Part shown: piece by piece, positions 25,368-35,026 of the stretch
Layout of the letters: every line of letters begins with the position of its first letter
Position numbering within the stretch: position 1 is the first letter of the stretch
Origin: Melioribacteraceae bacterium 4301-Me
Lineage (GTDB): Bacteria; Bacteroidota; Ignavibacteria; Ignavibacteriales; Melioribacteraceae
Assembly: GCA_041538185.1 (NCBI GenBank)
Contig: JBGORM010000003.1
Coordinates: 1-64,000, forward strand
Length of the DNA stretch: 64,000 nt
Direction: 5' to 3'
Program-made: the position numbers and the translations under genes
Notes under the pieces: generated by a model
Database searches by the model: none
Told to the model about the DNA's origin: nothing
The model's input: the letters and a program-made list of their open reading frames with translations, nothing else

Positions 25368-25479
25368 TTCTATAAGCGCATGAGGCAACAAGTGGATAGA
25401 GATAGTTACACGGGTACTCACAAAATAATTAATTGAGAAATCACATTCAGACAATTTACATGAGTAATTTTTTATCACC

Positions 25480-28400
25480 ATGAAAAAAGTATTCTACACG
25501 TTTCTTACACGACCGGTAACAACCACAATGTTTTTTTTCAGCGTGGTTGTTGTTGGTATAGTTTCAATTTTCAACTTGCCTGTAGAACTTACACCACATG
25601 TTGAATACCCGCGATTAACAGTTTCGGTGTTTTGGCCCGGTGTTTCACCGGAAGCAGTTGAAGCATATTTAACTTCACCAATTGAAGCTGAATTAGCGAC
25701 TCTTAATGGACTAAAAAAAATCTCTTCTACATCTTCACAAGGATATTCTACGGTAACAATTGAATTTCACCCTTCTGCTGATATAAACTTCGCTCGTGTT
25801 CAAATAAATGAAAAACTTTCTTCGTTAAAAAAAAGTTTGCCAGATGGCATTAGTTCACCGAGCATCTCACAATATATTCCAAAAGATTTTGAAAATCTTG
25901 GTGGCTTTTTAACATATTCAATTTCTGCTAATAGGTCGGCTAACGAGGTCAGAAAATATTTATTAGATAATGTTGTGCTGAAATTGAAAAATATTGACGG
26001 TGTTTCTAATGTTGAAGTAAAAGGAGGTTCAGAACGACTCATTGAAATAATTATAGATTACAATAAGGCTAAATCTCTTGATATTAATAACGAAGAAATT
26101 AACACTGCCGTCTTAGAAACTCAAAAAATACTTTTGGCTGGTAAAATTGAGAGTAATAACAGTAACATCTTCTTAAAAATTGATAACCATATAACTCAAC
26201 CATCAACAATAGGGGAGCAAGTTGTTAAAAAACTTCCAGACGGAAGTTCAATAAGAATCAAAGATATTGCTACAATCATAGATGATTATGATGAACCATT
26301 AAGTTATTACAGAATCAATGGTAAAGAAACTGTCACTTTAATTATTGACAAGGAACTTGGTGCTAATACTTTATCGGTGGCAAAATTAGTAAAAGAAAAA
26401 ATAAATGATTTAGCAAAATCTTTCCCTGCAGATTTCAATATAATAAAAGAGATTGACCGAAGCGAAGATATTAGCAAGGATCTTAATGAATTATATAAGG
26501 ACAGCATTTTTTCGTTGATTATTATACTAGTTATCATTTTTCTACTCTTTAAAAACCTACGTTTTGCGTTTATCATAATTTTATCCATCTTGTTTTCTCT
26601 TTTAGCTTCTTTTGCTTTATTTTATTTGTTTAATCTTACTCTTAACATAATCACTATCTCTTGTTTTGTTATTGGTTTTGGATTTATTGTCGATAATTCA
26701 ATTGTTGTTATCGATTATCTTGATAAGCACTATGATGGACGAGGGGAAAAGTATCTGACTATTCTTGTTAAAGATATGTTTTTGCCATTATTGACATCTA
26801 CAACTACAATTATTGCAGTTTTTCTCCCTTTAATCTTTTTAACTGGAGAATTGCAGCTGTATTTTAAGCAGTTTGCTTTGGGAATAGGCTTTACACTTTT
26901 TGCCTCATTGTTGGTTTCTTTTGTCGTTGTTCCGATGTTGTTTTTAAAAACGTATAAAGCAAATAAAAATATTATCTCTCAAAATACAAAGGAAAATATC
27001 TTACTTAAAATCTATTATACAATAGCAGAGCAGGTAATCAAAAGAAAAAAATTGTGTTTGTTATTCTTGATTCTTGTAATTGGGTTGCCTGTTTGGCTGC
27101 TTCCATCAAGAATTGATGTGCCAATTATAGGCAGCGTTTACAACTTTATTTTTGATTCAGAGGAATATCATGATATAAAACCTTACATAAATTATTCACT
27201 TGGTGGCGTACTAAATCTTTTCTTTAATCATGTCTCAAGAGGTGAATTATGGAATTATGGTGAAACTACTTACATTTATGTTCGTCTCGAACTGCCTAAC
27301 GGTAATAGAATTGAAAGAATAAATAAGCTTTCCAGAGAGCTTGAGAACGAAATCTTAGAGTATAAGAAAAATTTTAAGACTCTTACTGCTAATGTAATAA
27401 ATGAAGAAACAGCAATCTTAAATATAGAATTCACTCCAGAACAAGCGAATTCAGCCTTTCCATATATTCTCAAAAATTATATTACTGCTTATATAACACG
27501 ACTTGGAGGCGTGGATTCATATGTATATGGTTTTGGTCCTGGTTTTTCAAATACATCAGGCGGGTATTCCAGCATGTATAATGTTGAAGTGAAAGGATAT
27601 AATTATGAAAAAGTTAAATCACTGGCAGAAAACTTTAGAGACAAGATAAAAATAAATCCCAGAATAGATAACGTTGATATTGATAAAACTCGCACATTTT
27701 GGGCAAAGGATACATATGAAATACAAGGCAATATCCAACGAGATAAACTTGCCGCTTTTGGTGTTGATGTTAATGATTTGTTTTCAATAATTGCTAAAAA
27801 TACCGCAGGCAATTTTAGTTACAATGTATTTAGAATCGACAATGAAGCTGTGCAGTACAGAGTAAAATTTTCTAACTATAGCAATATTCAGTTGGAAGAA
27901 TTAAAAAACCTTATTGTTACTGAAGGCGAAAGAGAAAAATTGAAAGTTAAAGACCTAATTAATTTTCAAGAAAAAAAAGTTTTGTCCTCCATTAATCGAG
28001 TTGATCAGCAATATGTACGTTATATCAGTTTTGAGTACAAGGGACCTTATAAATACGGAAAAAACTTTATGGAGCAATCAATTGCTTCGATTAACATACC
28101 CGAAGGATATTCTATTAAGCCTTTAGACTTTTTATTTCTTTTTTCTGAAGAAGATGAAATAGATATTTGGAAAATTTTAGGTGCTGCTGTAATTGTGATA
28201 TTTATTGTAACTTCTATTTTTTTAGAGTCTTTTAAGAAACCTTTGGTAATCATCTTGGCAATACCTTATGCAATAGTTGGGGCAATTCTTCTTTTTTGGT
28301 TGACTGATAGTAATATTGATAGAGGAGCTTATGCCGGTATGTTGTTGTTGGTAGGTTTATCAGTTTCTAATTCTGTTGTATTAGTAAATTACTTTTCTAA

Positions 28401-28635
28401 ATATTCTCAGCATCAGAATATAAACTTAATTCAACTTGTTAAAGTACGCCTTCGGGCTATTACATCTACAGCGTTGACGACTTTTGGTGCTCTCATTCCT
28501 TTTATGTTAACGAAATCCGAAACATTTTGGAAGCACTTAAGTATTAGCATTGCTGGCGGTATTATAGTATCTTATTTTTTTATTATATTATTTTTACCAC
28601 TAATTTATTCCATTATAATAAAAGAAAAAAAATAG
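25480..28635 (+). CDS. Efflux RND transporter permease (second)
   Basis: The 1051-residue protein is an RND permease: N-terminal FLTRPVTTTMFFFSVVVVGI, periplasmic WPGVSPEAVEAYLTSPIEAEL, a TM4 segment FGFIVDNSIVVIDYLD and a TM10 region GLSVSNSVVLVNYFSKY. It is clearly diverged from the permease at 20582 and lacks an acidic residue at the TM10 site where that one has Asp. The pair with a single adaptor between them suggests a heteromeric pump of the MdtBC type, where one permease subunit carries the proton path. That is inference. Confidence 0.88.
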   Translation: MKKVFYTFLTRPVTTTMFFFSVVVVGIVSIFNLPVELTPHVEYPRLTVSVFWPGVSPEAVEAYLTSPIEAELATLNGLKKISSTSSQGYSTVTIEFHPSADINFARVQINEKLSSLKKSLPDGISSPSISQYIPKDFENLGGFLTYSISANRSANEVRKYLLDNVVLKLKNIDGVSNVEVKGGSERLIEIIIDYNKAKSLDINNEEINTAVLETQKILLAGKIESNNSNIFLKIDNHITQPSTIGEQVVKKLPDGSSIRIKDIATIIDDYDEPLSYYRINGKETVTLIIDKELGANTLSVAKLVKEKINDLAKSFPADFNIIKEIDRSEDISKDLNELYKDSIFSLIIILVIIFLLFKNLRFAFIIILSILFSLLASFALFYLFNLTLNIITISCFVIGFGFIVDNSIVVIDYLDKHYDGRGEKYLTILVKDMFLPLLTSTTTIIAVFLPLIFLTGELQLYFKQFALGIGFTLFASLLVSFVVVPMLFLKTYKANKNIISQNTKENILLKIYYTIAEQVIKRKKLCLLFLILVIGLPVWLLPSRIDVPIIGSVYNFIFDSEEYHDIKPYINYSLGGVLNLFFNHVSRGELWNYGETTYIYVRLELPNGNRIERINKLSRELENEILEYKKNFKTLTANVINEETAILNIEFTPEQANSAFPYILKNYITAYITRLGGVDSYVYGFGPGFSNTSGGYSSMYNVEVKGYNYEKVKSLAENFRDKIKINPRIDNVDIDKTRTFWAKDTYEIQGNIQRDKLAAFGVDVNDLFSIIAKNTAGNFSYNVFRIDNEAVQYRVKFSNYSNIQLEELKNLIVTEGEREKLKVKDLINFQEKKVLSSINRVDQQYVRYISFEYKGPYKYGKNFMEQSIASINIPEGYSIKPLDFLFLFSEEDEIDIWKILGAAVIVIFIVTSIFLESFKKPLVIILAIPYAIVGAILLFWLTDSNIDRGAYAGMLLLVGLSVSNSVVLVNYFSKYSQHQNINLIQLVKVRLRAITSTALTTFGALIPFMLTKSETFWKHLSISIAGGIIVSYFFIILFLPLIYSIIIKEKK

Positions 28636-28848
28636 TCTGCAGTCTAAATTTGTTGTTCCAAAGTATCCTGCCCCAAATAATCTTTTAGTTAGTTCTTTTG
28701 GGGATTTCTATCTTGAACTATTATTTTTTTCTACAAACATTGCTTGCAAGAAAAAGATATAGAAAAATAACAATTTGAAATTAGCTTCACGTTATATTCC
28801 TATGTTTTACTATAAATCTTATTTTTGTGTTAAGTCTTAGGATAAACT

Positions 28849-29913
28849 ATGAAATTGACCGAAAAGAAAACACAATTAAAAGGATTAACCCTGTCTGATC
28901 TAAGAGACTTTTTCTCTTCTTTAGGAGAGCCTAAGTTTAGAGGTGACCAGGTTTTTAATTGGATTTACAACCATTTGGCAGATAATTTTAATGAAATGAA
29001 GAATTTACCCGCCACACTTCGCAGCAAGCTTAACGAAATTTGTACTTTAAATTCATTAGAACTATTAACAACACAGAAATCTAATCAAACTAACACGCAA
29101 AAGTTTTTATTTTTAACTACAGACAAAAATAAAATTGAAGCAGTCTTAATACCTGAAAAAGATAGAAACACACTTTGTATTTCTACACAAGTTGGATGCC
29201 CTTTGGACTGTAAATTTTGCGCAACGGGTCTAATGGGCTATAAACGGAATTTATCCGCTGCAGAAATTATTGACCAATATTTATTTGCAGCTAAAAATTT
29301 TGGCAAAGAAAATATTACTAACATTGTTTACATGGGAATGGGTGAGCCATTACTAAATTTTAACAGCACATTAAATAGCATTTCAATTTTTACAAATCAA
29401 TTGAACAAAGGGATAAGCAGAAATAGAATTACAATTTCTACTGCCGGCATTCCTAATAAAATAAAAGAATTAGCTGACAGCGGTTACAGAGTAAAACTTG
29501 CTTTTTCTTTGCATTCTGCATTTGACAGCATCAGAAATAAAATAATGCCTATAAACAAAAAGTACCCGCTTAGTGAAAATATCGAGGCATTAAAGTATTA
29601 TGCAAAAAAAACAAATACACGAATCACTTTTGAATATACTATGCTGAAAAAAATTAATGATACCGAAGCTGACATTAGACAGCTTACGAAATTATGCCGA
29701 CAGCTACCATCTAAAATCAATATAATACCTTTTAACAGTATAGAACATATGAATCCTTCAGGTATTTCTGCTGAACTAAAGACAACAGAAATTGAAAAAA
29801 TTTATTCCTTTGCTGATAAGTTAAGGAATAACAATATAACTGTTATGATACGCGATACACAGGGTAACGATATTGCCGCTGCATGCGGACAGCTTGCAAT
29901 TAAATTTAAATAG
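28849..29913 (+). CDS. rlmN: Dual-specificity RNA methyltransferase RlmN (23S A2503)
   Basis: The 354-residue radical-SAM protein carries CPLDCKFCATGLMGYKRNLSA (cluster cysteines of CxxxCxxC), the GMGEPLLN motif, and the C-terminal resolving cysteine in AAACGQLAIKF. It methylates C2 of adenosine 2503 in 23S rRNA and A37 of some tRNAs. The start is the ATG at 28849. It has normal length and stands as a single gene after the RND locus. Confidence 0.95.
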   Translation: MKLTEKKTQLKGLTLSDLRDFFSSLGEPKFRGDQVFNWIYNHLADNFNEMKNLPATLRSKLNEICTLNSLELLTTQKSNQTNTQKFLFLTTDKNKIEAVLIPEKDRNTLCISTQVGCPLDCKFCATGLMGYKRNLSAAEIIDQYLFAAKNFGKENITNIVYMGMGEPLLNFNSTLNSISIFTNQLNKGISRNRITISTAGIPNKIKELADSGYRVKLAFSLHSAFDSIRNKIMPINKKYPLSENIEALKYYAKKTNTRITFEYTMLKKINDTEADIRQLTKLCRQLPSKINIIPFNSIEHMNPSGISAELKTTEIEKIYSFADKLRNNNITVMIRDTQGNDIAAACGQLAIKFK

Positions 29914-29988
29914 CTGCGATAATTGAAATCAAAGTAAATATTAATTCTATCTGTGAATTTTTTACACAAAAAATGAAAGGGGTTAGTC

Positions 29989-30396
29989 ATGAAATATTAC
30001 AAATATATCAACACAATTTTATTCATTACACTTTTCTCATTTATATCATGTAATAAAAATGAAGAAATTGTTGATAATAATACTACAAAGAACGAGGTAT
30101 CGGCTGATATAAGCAATAATTCATTTAATTTCACTGCTAATACAACTAATTATCAGTATGATGAGAGTTACGATGTTATTTTTCAAAAAGATTCAATTCA
30201 AGTGACTATCACTGTATCATCATTTCAAACGGGTTCGTTAGACATTAGTGTATATTCAAAAAATACTGAAATATTTAGTAAGCAGGTACAAAGCCAAATT
30301 AATTTTCAGACTATCATTAGAGGTCTGCCGGATAAAATAAATATAAAGCTGAACGATTTTAGTGGCATAGCAGTAATAAATATTAAGACCATATAA
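29989..30396 (+). CDS. Small hypothetical lipoprotein
   Basis: The 135-residue product starts MKYYKYINTILFITLFSFISC, a clear lipoprotein signal (Cys21). The mature part is rich in Asn, Ser and Thr and has alternating hydrophobic beta strands (SIQVTITVSSFQTGSLDISVYS) that could form a small beta sandwich. GAAAGGGG precedes the ATG by a few bases. No family is recognised. The function is unknown. Confidence 0.65.
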   Translation: MKYYKYINTILFITLFSFISCNKNEEIVDNNTTKNEVSADISNNSFNFTANTTNYQYDESYDVIFQKDSIQVTITVSSFQTGSLDISVYSKNTEIFSKQVQSQINFQTIIRGLPDKINIKLNDFSGIAVINIKTI

Positions 30397-30706
30397 AGTA
30401 GAAATTGTCAAATCATATTCATGATATTTTTTCATTAGGTTTTTATGCAGTGTAAAGTCAATGTCAAATTCAAGATGGAGATGGGTTACTTTAGTTCAGT
30501 TAAAAGAATCAGTACATATTAATACTGTTTAATTAAAAAGAGTAAAAAGAATTTGCAACTTTTGTCTAATATTTTTTCTTTTCTTTGGTTAAAAATTTAT
30601 AAGAGTTAGAGAAAATACATTGCCTATATAAGAGAAATAATTCAACTACTGATTTTTCTTTAATGATTGCTTTAACGATAAATCTATAAATAAATGGGGT
30701 AAAAAT
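30397..30706. other. Non-coding gap of about 310 bases
   Basis: AT-rich spacer between the small lipoprotein and the SMR exporter. No gene, clear hairpin or guanidine-riboswitch-like motif was found by eye, although a guanidine riboswitch would be expected by analogy with other Gdx genes. Confidence 0.4.
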
Positions 30707-31033
30707 TTGTCTTGGTTATATATATTTATTGCATCCATTTTCGAAATTACTTGGGCAGTCGGCTTAAAGTACAGTCAAGGATTCACTCAAATTAGAGCTT
30801 CAATTTTAACTGTTGTTAGTATGATATTAACTTATGTTTTTCTTGCATTTGGGGTAAAAAATCTTCCAATTGGAACTGCATATGCAGTTTGGACTGGCTT
30901 AGGTATAATTGGCACGTCAATATATGGAATGATTTACTTTGATGAGCCTAAGGATATATTACGTATTTTATTTATACTTTTAATTTTTATTGGAGTTATA
31001 GGTTTGCATCTTACAACCAAATCAAATCCATAA
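30707..31033 (+). CDS. SMR-family exporter, Gdx/SugE type
   Basis: The 108-residue protein has four membrane segments and the Gdx pattern SWLYIFIASIFEITWAVGLKYS (Glu13 region) and PIGTAYAVWTGLG. Residues W-A-V-G-L-K near the catalytic Glu are typical of guanidinium exporters rather than of EmrE. The start is a TTG preceded by GGGGT. It is followed three bases later by the TrmH-type gene, so they probably share a transcript. Confidence 0.88.
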   Translation: MSWLYIFIASIFEITWAVGLKYSQGFTQIRASILTVVSMILTYVFLAFGVKNLPIGTAYAVWTGLGIIGTSIYGMIYFDEPKDILRILFILLIFIGVIGLHLTTKSNP

Positions 31034-31035
31034 GT

Positions 31036-31587
31036 ATGAAAAAATTATCTCATGAAGAAATTTCAAAAAAAAGGAGTACTTTAGAAACAGTTCATAAAGT
31101 AAAGAGACTGCCGGTTTATGTTATATTGAACAGCATCAGGAGTGCATATAATGTTGGTTCAATTTTTAGAACTTCCGATGGAGCAATGATAGAAAAACTG
31201 TATTTATGCGGATACACGCCTCACCCGCCTCAAAAAGAAGTATTAAAAACAGCACTTGGGTCGCAAGAAAGTGTTGAATGGGAATATGTAAACGACCCCA
31301 AAGAAGTAATTACTTTTCTTAAAGTAAAGGGAGTAAAAATTTGTGCTTTAGAATTAACAGACAAAAGTCAACTTTACTATAAATTAACAAAAGAAGTTTT
31401 TCCGGTGTGTTTAATTGTGGGCAACGAAATAAATGGTGTTTCACAAGACTTACTTGAACTTTGTGATTTTTCAATCGAGATTCCGCAGTATGGAATTAAA
31501 CAATCATTAAATGTTGCTGTAGCTTATGGCATTGCTATTTTTGACTTGAGGCGTATATACGATGATAATCAAAACTCAACTGGCTAA
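31036..31587 (+). CDS. TrmH/SpoU-family RNA 2'-O-methyltransferase
   Basis: The 183-residue protein shows the SPOUT motifs: NSIRSAYNVGSIFRTSDGA (motif 1), CLIVGNEINGVSQDLLELCD (motif 2) and IEIPQYGIKQSLNVAVAYGIA (motif 3), which form the knotted SAM site. It methylates ribose 2'-OH in tRNA or rRNA; the exact substrate cannot be assigned. Its 3' end overlaps by 12 bases the convergent gene on the other strand. Confidence 0.88.
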   Translation: MKKLSHEEISKKRSTLETVHKVKRLPVYVILNSIRSAYNVGSIFRTSDGAMIEKLYLCGYTPHPPQKEVLKTALGSQESVEWEYVNDPKEVITFLKVKGVKICALELTDKSQLYYKLTKEVFPVCLIVGNEINGVSQDLLELCDFSIEIPQYGIKQSLNVAVAYGIAIFDLRRIYDDNQNSTG

Positions 31588-32232
31588 AGTAAAATATTCA
31601 GTTCCATTTTCATTTACATGAATCATTAACAAATTAGCCCGTACTAAGTTAATAAGTGTGCGGGATGCTCTTCTTAATGAAATATTGGCAGTGTTACTAA
31701 GGTCTTTAACTGTTATATGCTCGTTCTTTTCTAAAAAATCAAAAACAGCTTTTTCATTTTTCCCTATACTGTATTTTTTTAATGGTACTCCTTCTTTTTG
31801 CGATTGCATTAACTTAATCATTTCTTTACCTGCAAGAACGCTCTTATCCTTTACTCTAATATAAACAGCTGCAGTGTTCAGATTAAGGGTAGGCAGATAA
31901 TCCTGTATTCTATGGGGTTTATTTTTAGATTCTGGAATATCAATTAACAAGACTTCTTTTCTTTTTATTTCGAATAATGTTACAGAATAATTTATTGGAG
32001 GGACGCAGTATTTTTCAGCAGTTTCTTTAATTAACTCTATATCACTTTTTTCACTTTCAATACCGAAGATTGATTTATCATCATCAACGCCTAAAAGTAT
32101 AACTCCTCCGCAAGTATTTGCAAAGGCAATCATTTCTTTTGCAAATTTTTCATACGATGGAAATCGTTGCTTGAACTCTACTTTTAATCCCTCGCCTTGT
32201 TTGATTAATTCAAGAGCTTGTTCGTGTGTCAT
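31576..32232 (-). CDS. AlbA_2 (schlafen-type) DNA-binding domain protein
   Basis: The 218-residue product begins with an AlbA_2/AAA-4-type domain (EFKQRFPSYEKFAKEMIAFA followed by NTCGGVILLGVDDD, residues about 19-53). The C-terminal third (about 150-218) looks like a winged helix (EKNEHITVKDLSNTANISLR). This arrangement is common in putative transcriptional regulators. Targets are unknown. Confidence 0.75.
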   Translation of the reverse strand: MTHEQALELIKQGEGLKVEFKQRFPSYEKFAKEMIAFANTCGGVILLGVDDDKSIFGIESEKSDIELIKETAEKYCVPPINYSVTLFEIKRKEVLLIDIPESKNKPHRIQDYLPTLNLNTAAVYIRVKDKSVLAGKEMIKLMQSQKEGVPLKKYSIGKNEKAVFDFLEKNEHITVKDLSNTANISLRRASRTLINLVRANLLMIHVNENGTEYFTLAS

Positions 32233-32296
32233 TTTTGCTAATTGTTAGATAAGTTCTAAGTGGTCTTTTTGATGATTGTAAATTTAATGAATTAAA

Positions 32297-34657
32297 CTAC
32301 TTTCTGTAAAAAAAATTTTTCTTCTTGGTTGTATCAACTTTACTTTTGTTTTCAATTGCTTCTTTTAAGGTGTCTTTCTTTGTTTTACTAGTGTCGTACT
32401 TAATTAAATTTTTTATTTCTTGTTTGGGTTCATCCTTAAGGCTCTCTTTTTGCGAAACAATTGAACTATCTATTTCAGGTTTCTGTCTAGAATCTTTTTC
32501 TTCTATGGGCAACTTTTTATCATTGATTGATTTCGATTGTTGGTTTTTTAGGGAATCACTTGCTGAATTACTTGCAGAACTTTGCAGTGAATCTTGTTTA
32601 GGTTTTTGTTTTTCAGCTTCCTTTAACTTTGTTTCTTTCTCATACTCCTGCAATTTTGCCTGCACTGTTCTGGCATAATCTGTAATAGAATATTTTTTAA
32701 CTAGTGTATCGTATATAGCCGCAGCTGAATCATTTTTTGCTAATGCGTCTTCGTAAATCATTCCAATAGCCAATAGAGATTTAGGAGCAAAAGCAGATTT
32801 GGGGTATTCCAAGTAAATGTTGTAATAATCATTTATTGCGGAAGCGTATTTTTTATCAAAATATTTTTTTTCTGCTTCAATGAAAAGTTTTTCCGCCGGG
32901 TCGGTACTGGATTCAACTTTAACCTTTCCTAATTTTTTAGCCACTTCAGAATGGAGAGGGCTTTTCTCAAACTGGTTATAAATTATTGTGTAAATACTAT
33001 CTGCCAATTCCTTTTTATTTTCAATTTCGTAATAAGAAGCTATTGCATAGTAGGCTTTGTCAATAATTGTTTTATTGTTAGGATTATCAATTATTTTTTG
33101 GTAGTAATAAAATGCTGAATCTGGCAAATTAAATTCAGTAAAGAAAAGGTTGCCCAAGTCATAGTAATTTTTACAAAGCAGAGCATTTACAGAGTCTTTA
33201 GAAATTGCTGGTTTTACAGGCTTAATTAATCTGCCTTTTTTAACGACCTCTAAAATATCAGGTGTTGGGTTCGATTGTAATTTTTGCTGTGCCCAATTGA
33301 TTGCTGCCTGCAGCTTTTGTGCCTCTAAAGTTTTTAATTGCGTTTCACTTAAATCCGGATTGTTAACCACATTTCCCATTTGTTGCGGGAATTGTCTTTG
33401 ACTTTGGATTCTCTGTTGTTCTTCATCTTGAAGTTCCATAAGTTTTCTTGCAGTAAGGTAATAATCAATTGAATCTCTCTCGTATGCAATCGGGTCATTA
33501 ATGTAGCGGAGCTGGTCAGTAAAATTTCTAATATTATCTCTAATCCCAAAATACTTATTAAATAACACTACCTTTACTGTAGAAGTATCTTTTAATTCCC
33601 TTTTTGCTAAAGATGAAGTGGTTTTTGCATAATACTTTTTAGCGCTATCATAATTAGCTATTTTAAATTCGTAGATTTTTGCTATATCATAACTTGCTTG
33701 ACCACCATATTCGGTTTTGCTATATGTTGAATCAACAGATGTTAGGATTTGCAGTGCTTTATCAATTTTATTTTGATCATAATATAGTTCACCAATAGCT
33801 AAATTAATTCTGTCCAAGAAATTTTTAAATTTGTTATCGTTTTTCAAATTTTCCAGTTCAGAGAGACTTTCATCAAGTTTATTGAGTTGAATTAAAAGTT
33901 GCGCATGTTCGAACTTGCTGTTAAACTCAACGTCAAAAGTTGGCGAGTAATTTTCAACCAAAGAAAACGCTTCAGCGGCTTTATCGTAATTTTTAATTTT
34001 TTCATAAATGACACCAAGTTGATAAGCTACCAAAGCGTTCATTTCGTCGTCTTTTGAATTCTTCAAATATTCTTTAGCAGTTTCTGCTGCCTCGTCATAT
34101 CTTTCTCTATAAATTAAGAAAGAGATTCGTTCAATAGATGCTTCAGTATAAATCTTTCTGTCATTTTCTTTCAACGCACTTGCAATAGTTGAATCTATGA
34201 GCGCAAGTCCCTCATCAAAGTTTCTTAATTGGAGTTGTGTTTTAGCAAGCCACAGTTGGTTATCAAGGAGGTAATTATTTTCTTTTACTGAAGAAAGTTC
34301 AAGAAATTTGCGTTGTGCTTTTGCAAATTCACCTTGATAATAAAAAGCTTTGCCAATTATAAAAAGTGCATCTTGAAAGTACGAGGATTCTTTGTTGAAC
34401 TGCAAAATTTTAGAGCACTTTTCAATAACTTTTGTTAAATCTTGTTTTTGTTGATTTGTAATTGGCAATAGCTTGAATTCGAAAGGGTCTTTAATAGCTT
34501 TTTGAATATCACTTTCTACTTGATTGAATAAAGTGGAGGCATTGTAATAGGTATTAAAATAAACAGTAAAATTCTCCCAAATGCCGCAAGAGCTAAGTCC
34601 AATTAGAAATGCAACAAAAGTAATTATTTTCACGAGGTGAAAATTTTTATTGGTCAT
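32297..34657 (-). CDS. Large TPR-repeat lipoprotein
   Basis: The 786-residue product has a lipoprotein signal (FLIGLSSC), then WENFTVYFNTYYNAS, many tetratricopeptide-like helical pairs (about residues 70-340 and 490-660) and a Lys/Ser/Glu-rich low-complexity C-terminal tail (about 675-780). The layout resembles the PorW/SprE-type lipoproteins of type IX secretion in Bacteroidota, but the match was judged only from general layout. It lies upstream of glnB on its own strand order (transcribed after glnB). Confidence 0.65.
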   Translation of the reverse strand: MTNKNFHLVKIITFVAFLIGLSSCGIWENFTVYFNTYYNASTLFNQVESDIQKAIKDPFEFKLLPITNQQKQDLTKVIEKCSKILQFNKESSYFQDALFIIGKAFYYQGEFAKAQRKFLELSSVKENNYLLDNQLWLAKTQLQLRNFDEGLALIDSTIASALKENDRKIYTEASIERISFLIYRERYDEAAETAKEYLKNSKDDEMNALVAYQLGVIYEKIKNYDKAAEAFSLVENYSPTFDVEFNSKFEHAQLLIQLNKLDESLSELENLKNDNKFKNFLDRINLAIGELYYDQNKIDKALQILTSVDSTYSKTEYGGQASYDIAKIYEFKIANYDSAKKYYAKTTSSLAKRELKDTSTVKVVLFNKYFGIRDNIRNFTDQLRYINDPIAYERDSIDYYLTARKLMELQDEEQQRIQSQRQFPQQMGNVVNNPDLSETQLKTLEAQKLQAAINWAQQKLQSNPTPDILEVVKKGRLIKPVKPAISKDSVNALLCKNYYDLGNLFFTEFNLPDSAFYYYQKIIDNPNNKTIIDKAYYAIASYYEIENKKELADSIYTIIYNQFEKSPLHSEVAKKLGKVKVESSTDPAEKLFIEAEKKYFDKKYASAINDYYNIYLEYPKSAFAPKSLLAIGMIYEDALAKNDSAAAIYDTLVKKYSITDYARTVQAKLQEYEKETKLKEAEKQKPKQDSLQSSASNSASDSLKNQQSKSINDKKLPIEEKDSRQKPEIDSSIVSQKESLKDEPKQEIKNLIKYDTSKTKKDTLKEAIENKSKVDTTKKKNFFYRK

Positions 34658-34679
34658 ATACTAGTCTCATCGCAAGATT

Positions 34680-35021
<342 letters not shown>

Positions 35022-35026
35022 TTACC

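Noticed and set aside
30397..30706. Guanidine riboswitch before the Gdx-like exporter
   Set aside because: Expected by analogy, but no ykkC-type or ACGR-loop hairpins could be recognised in the gap.
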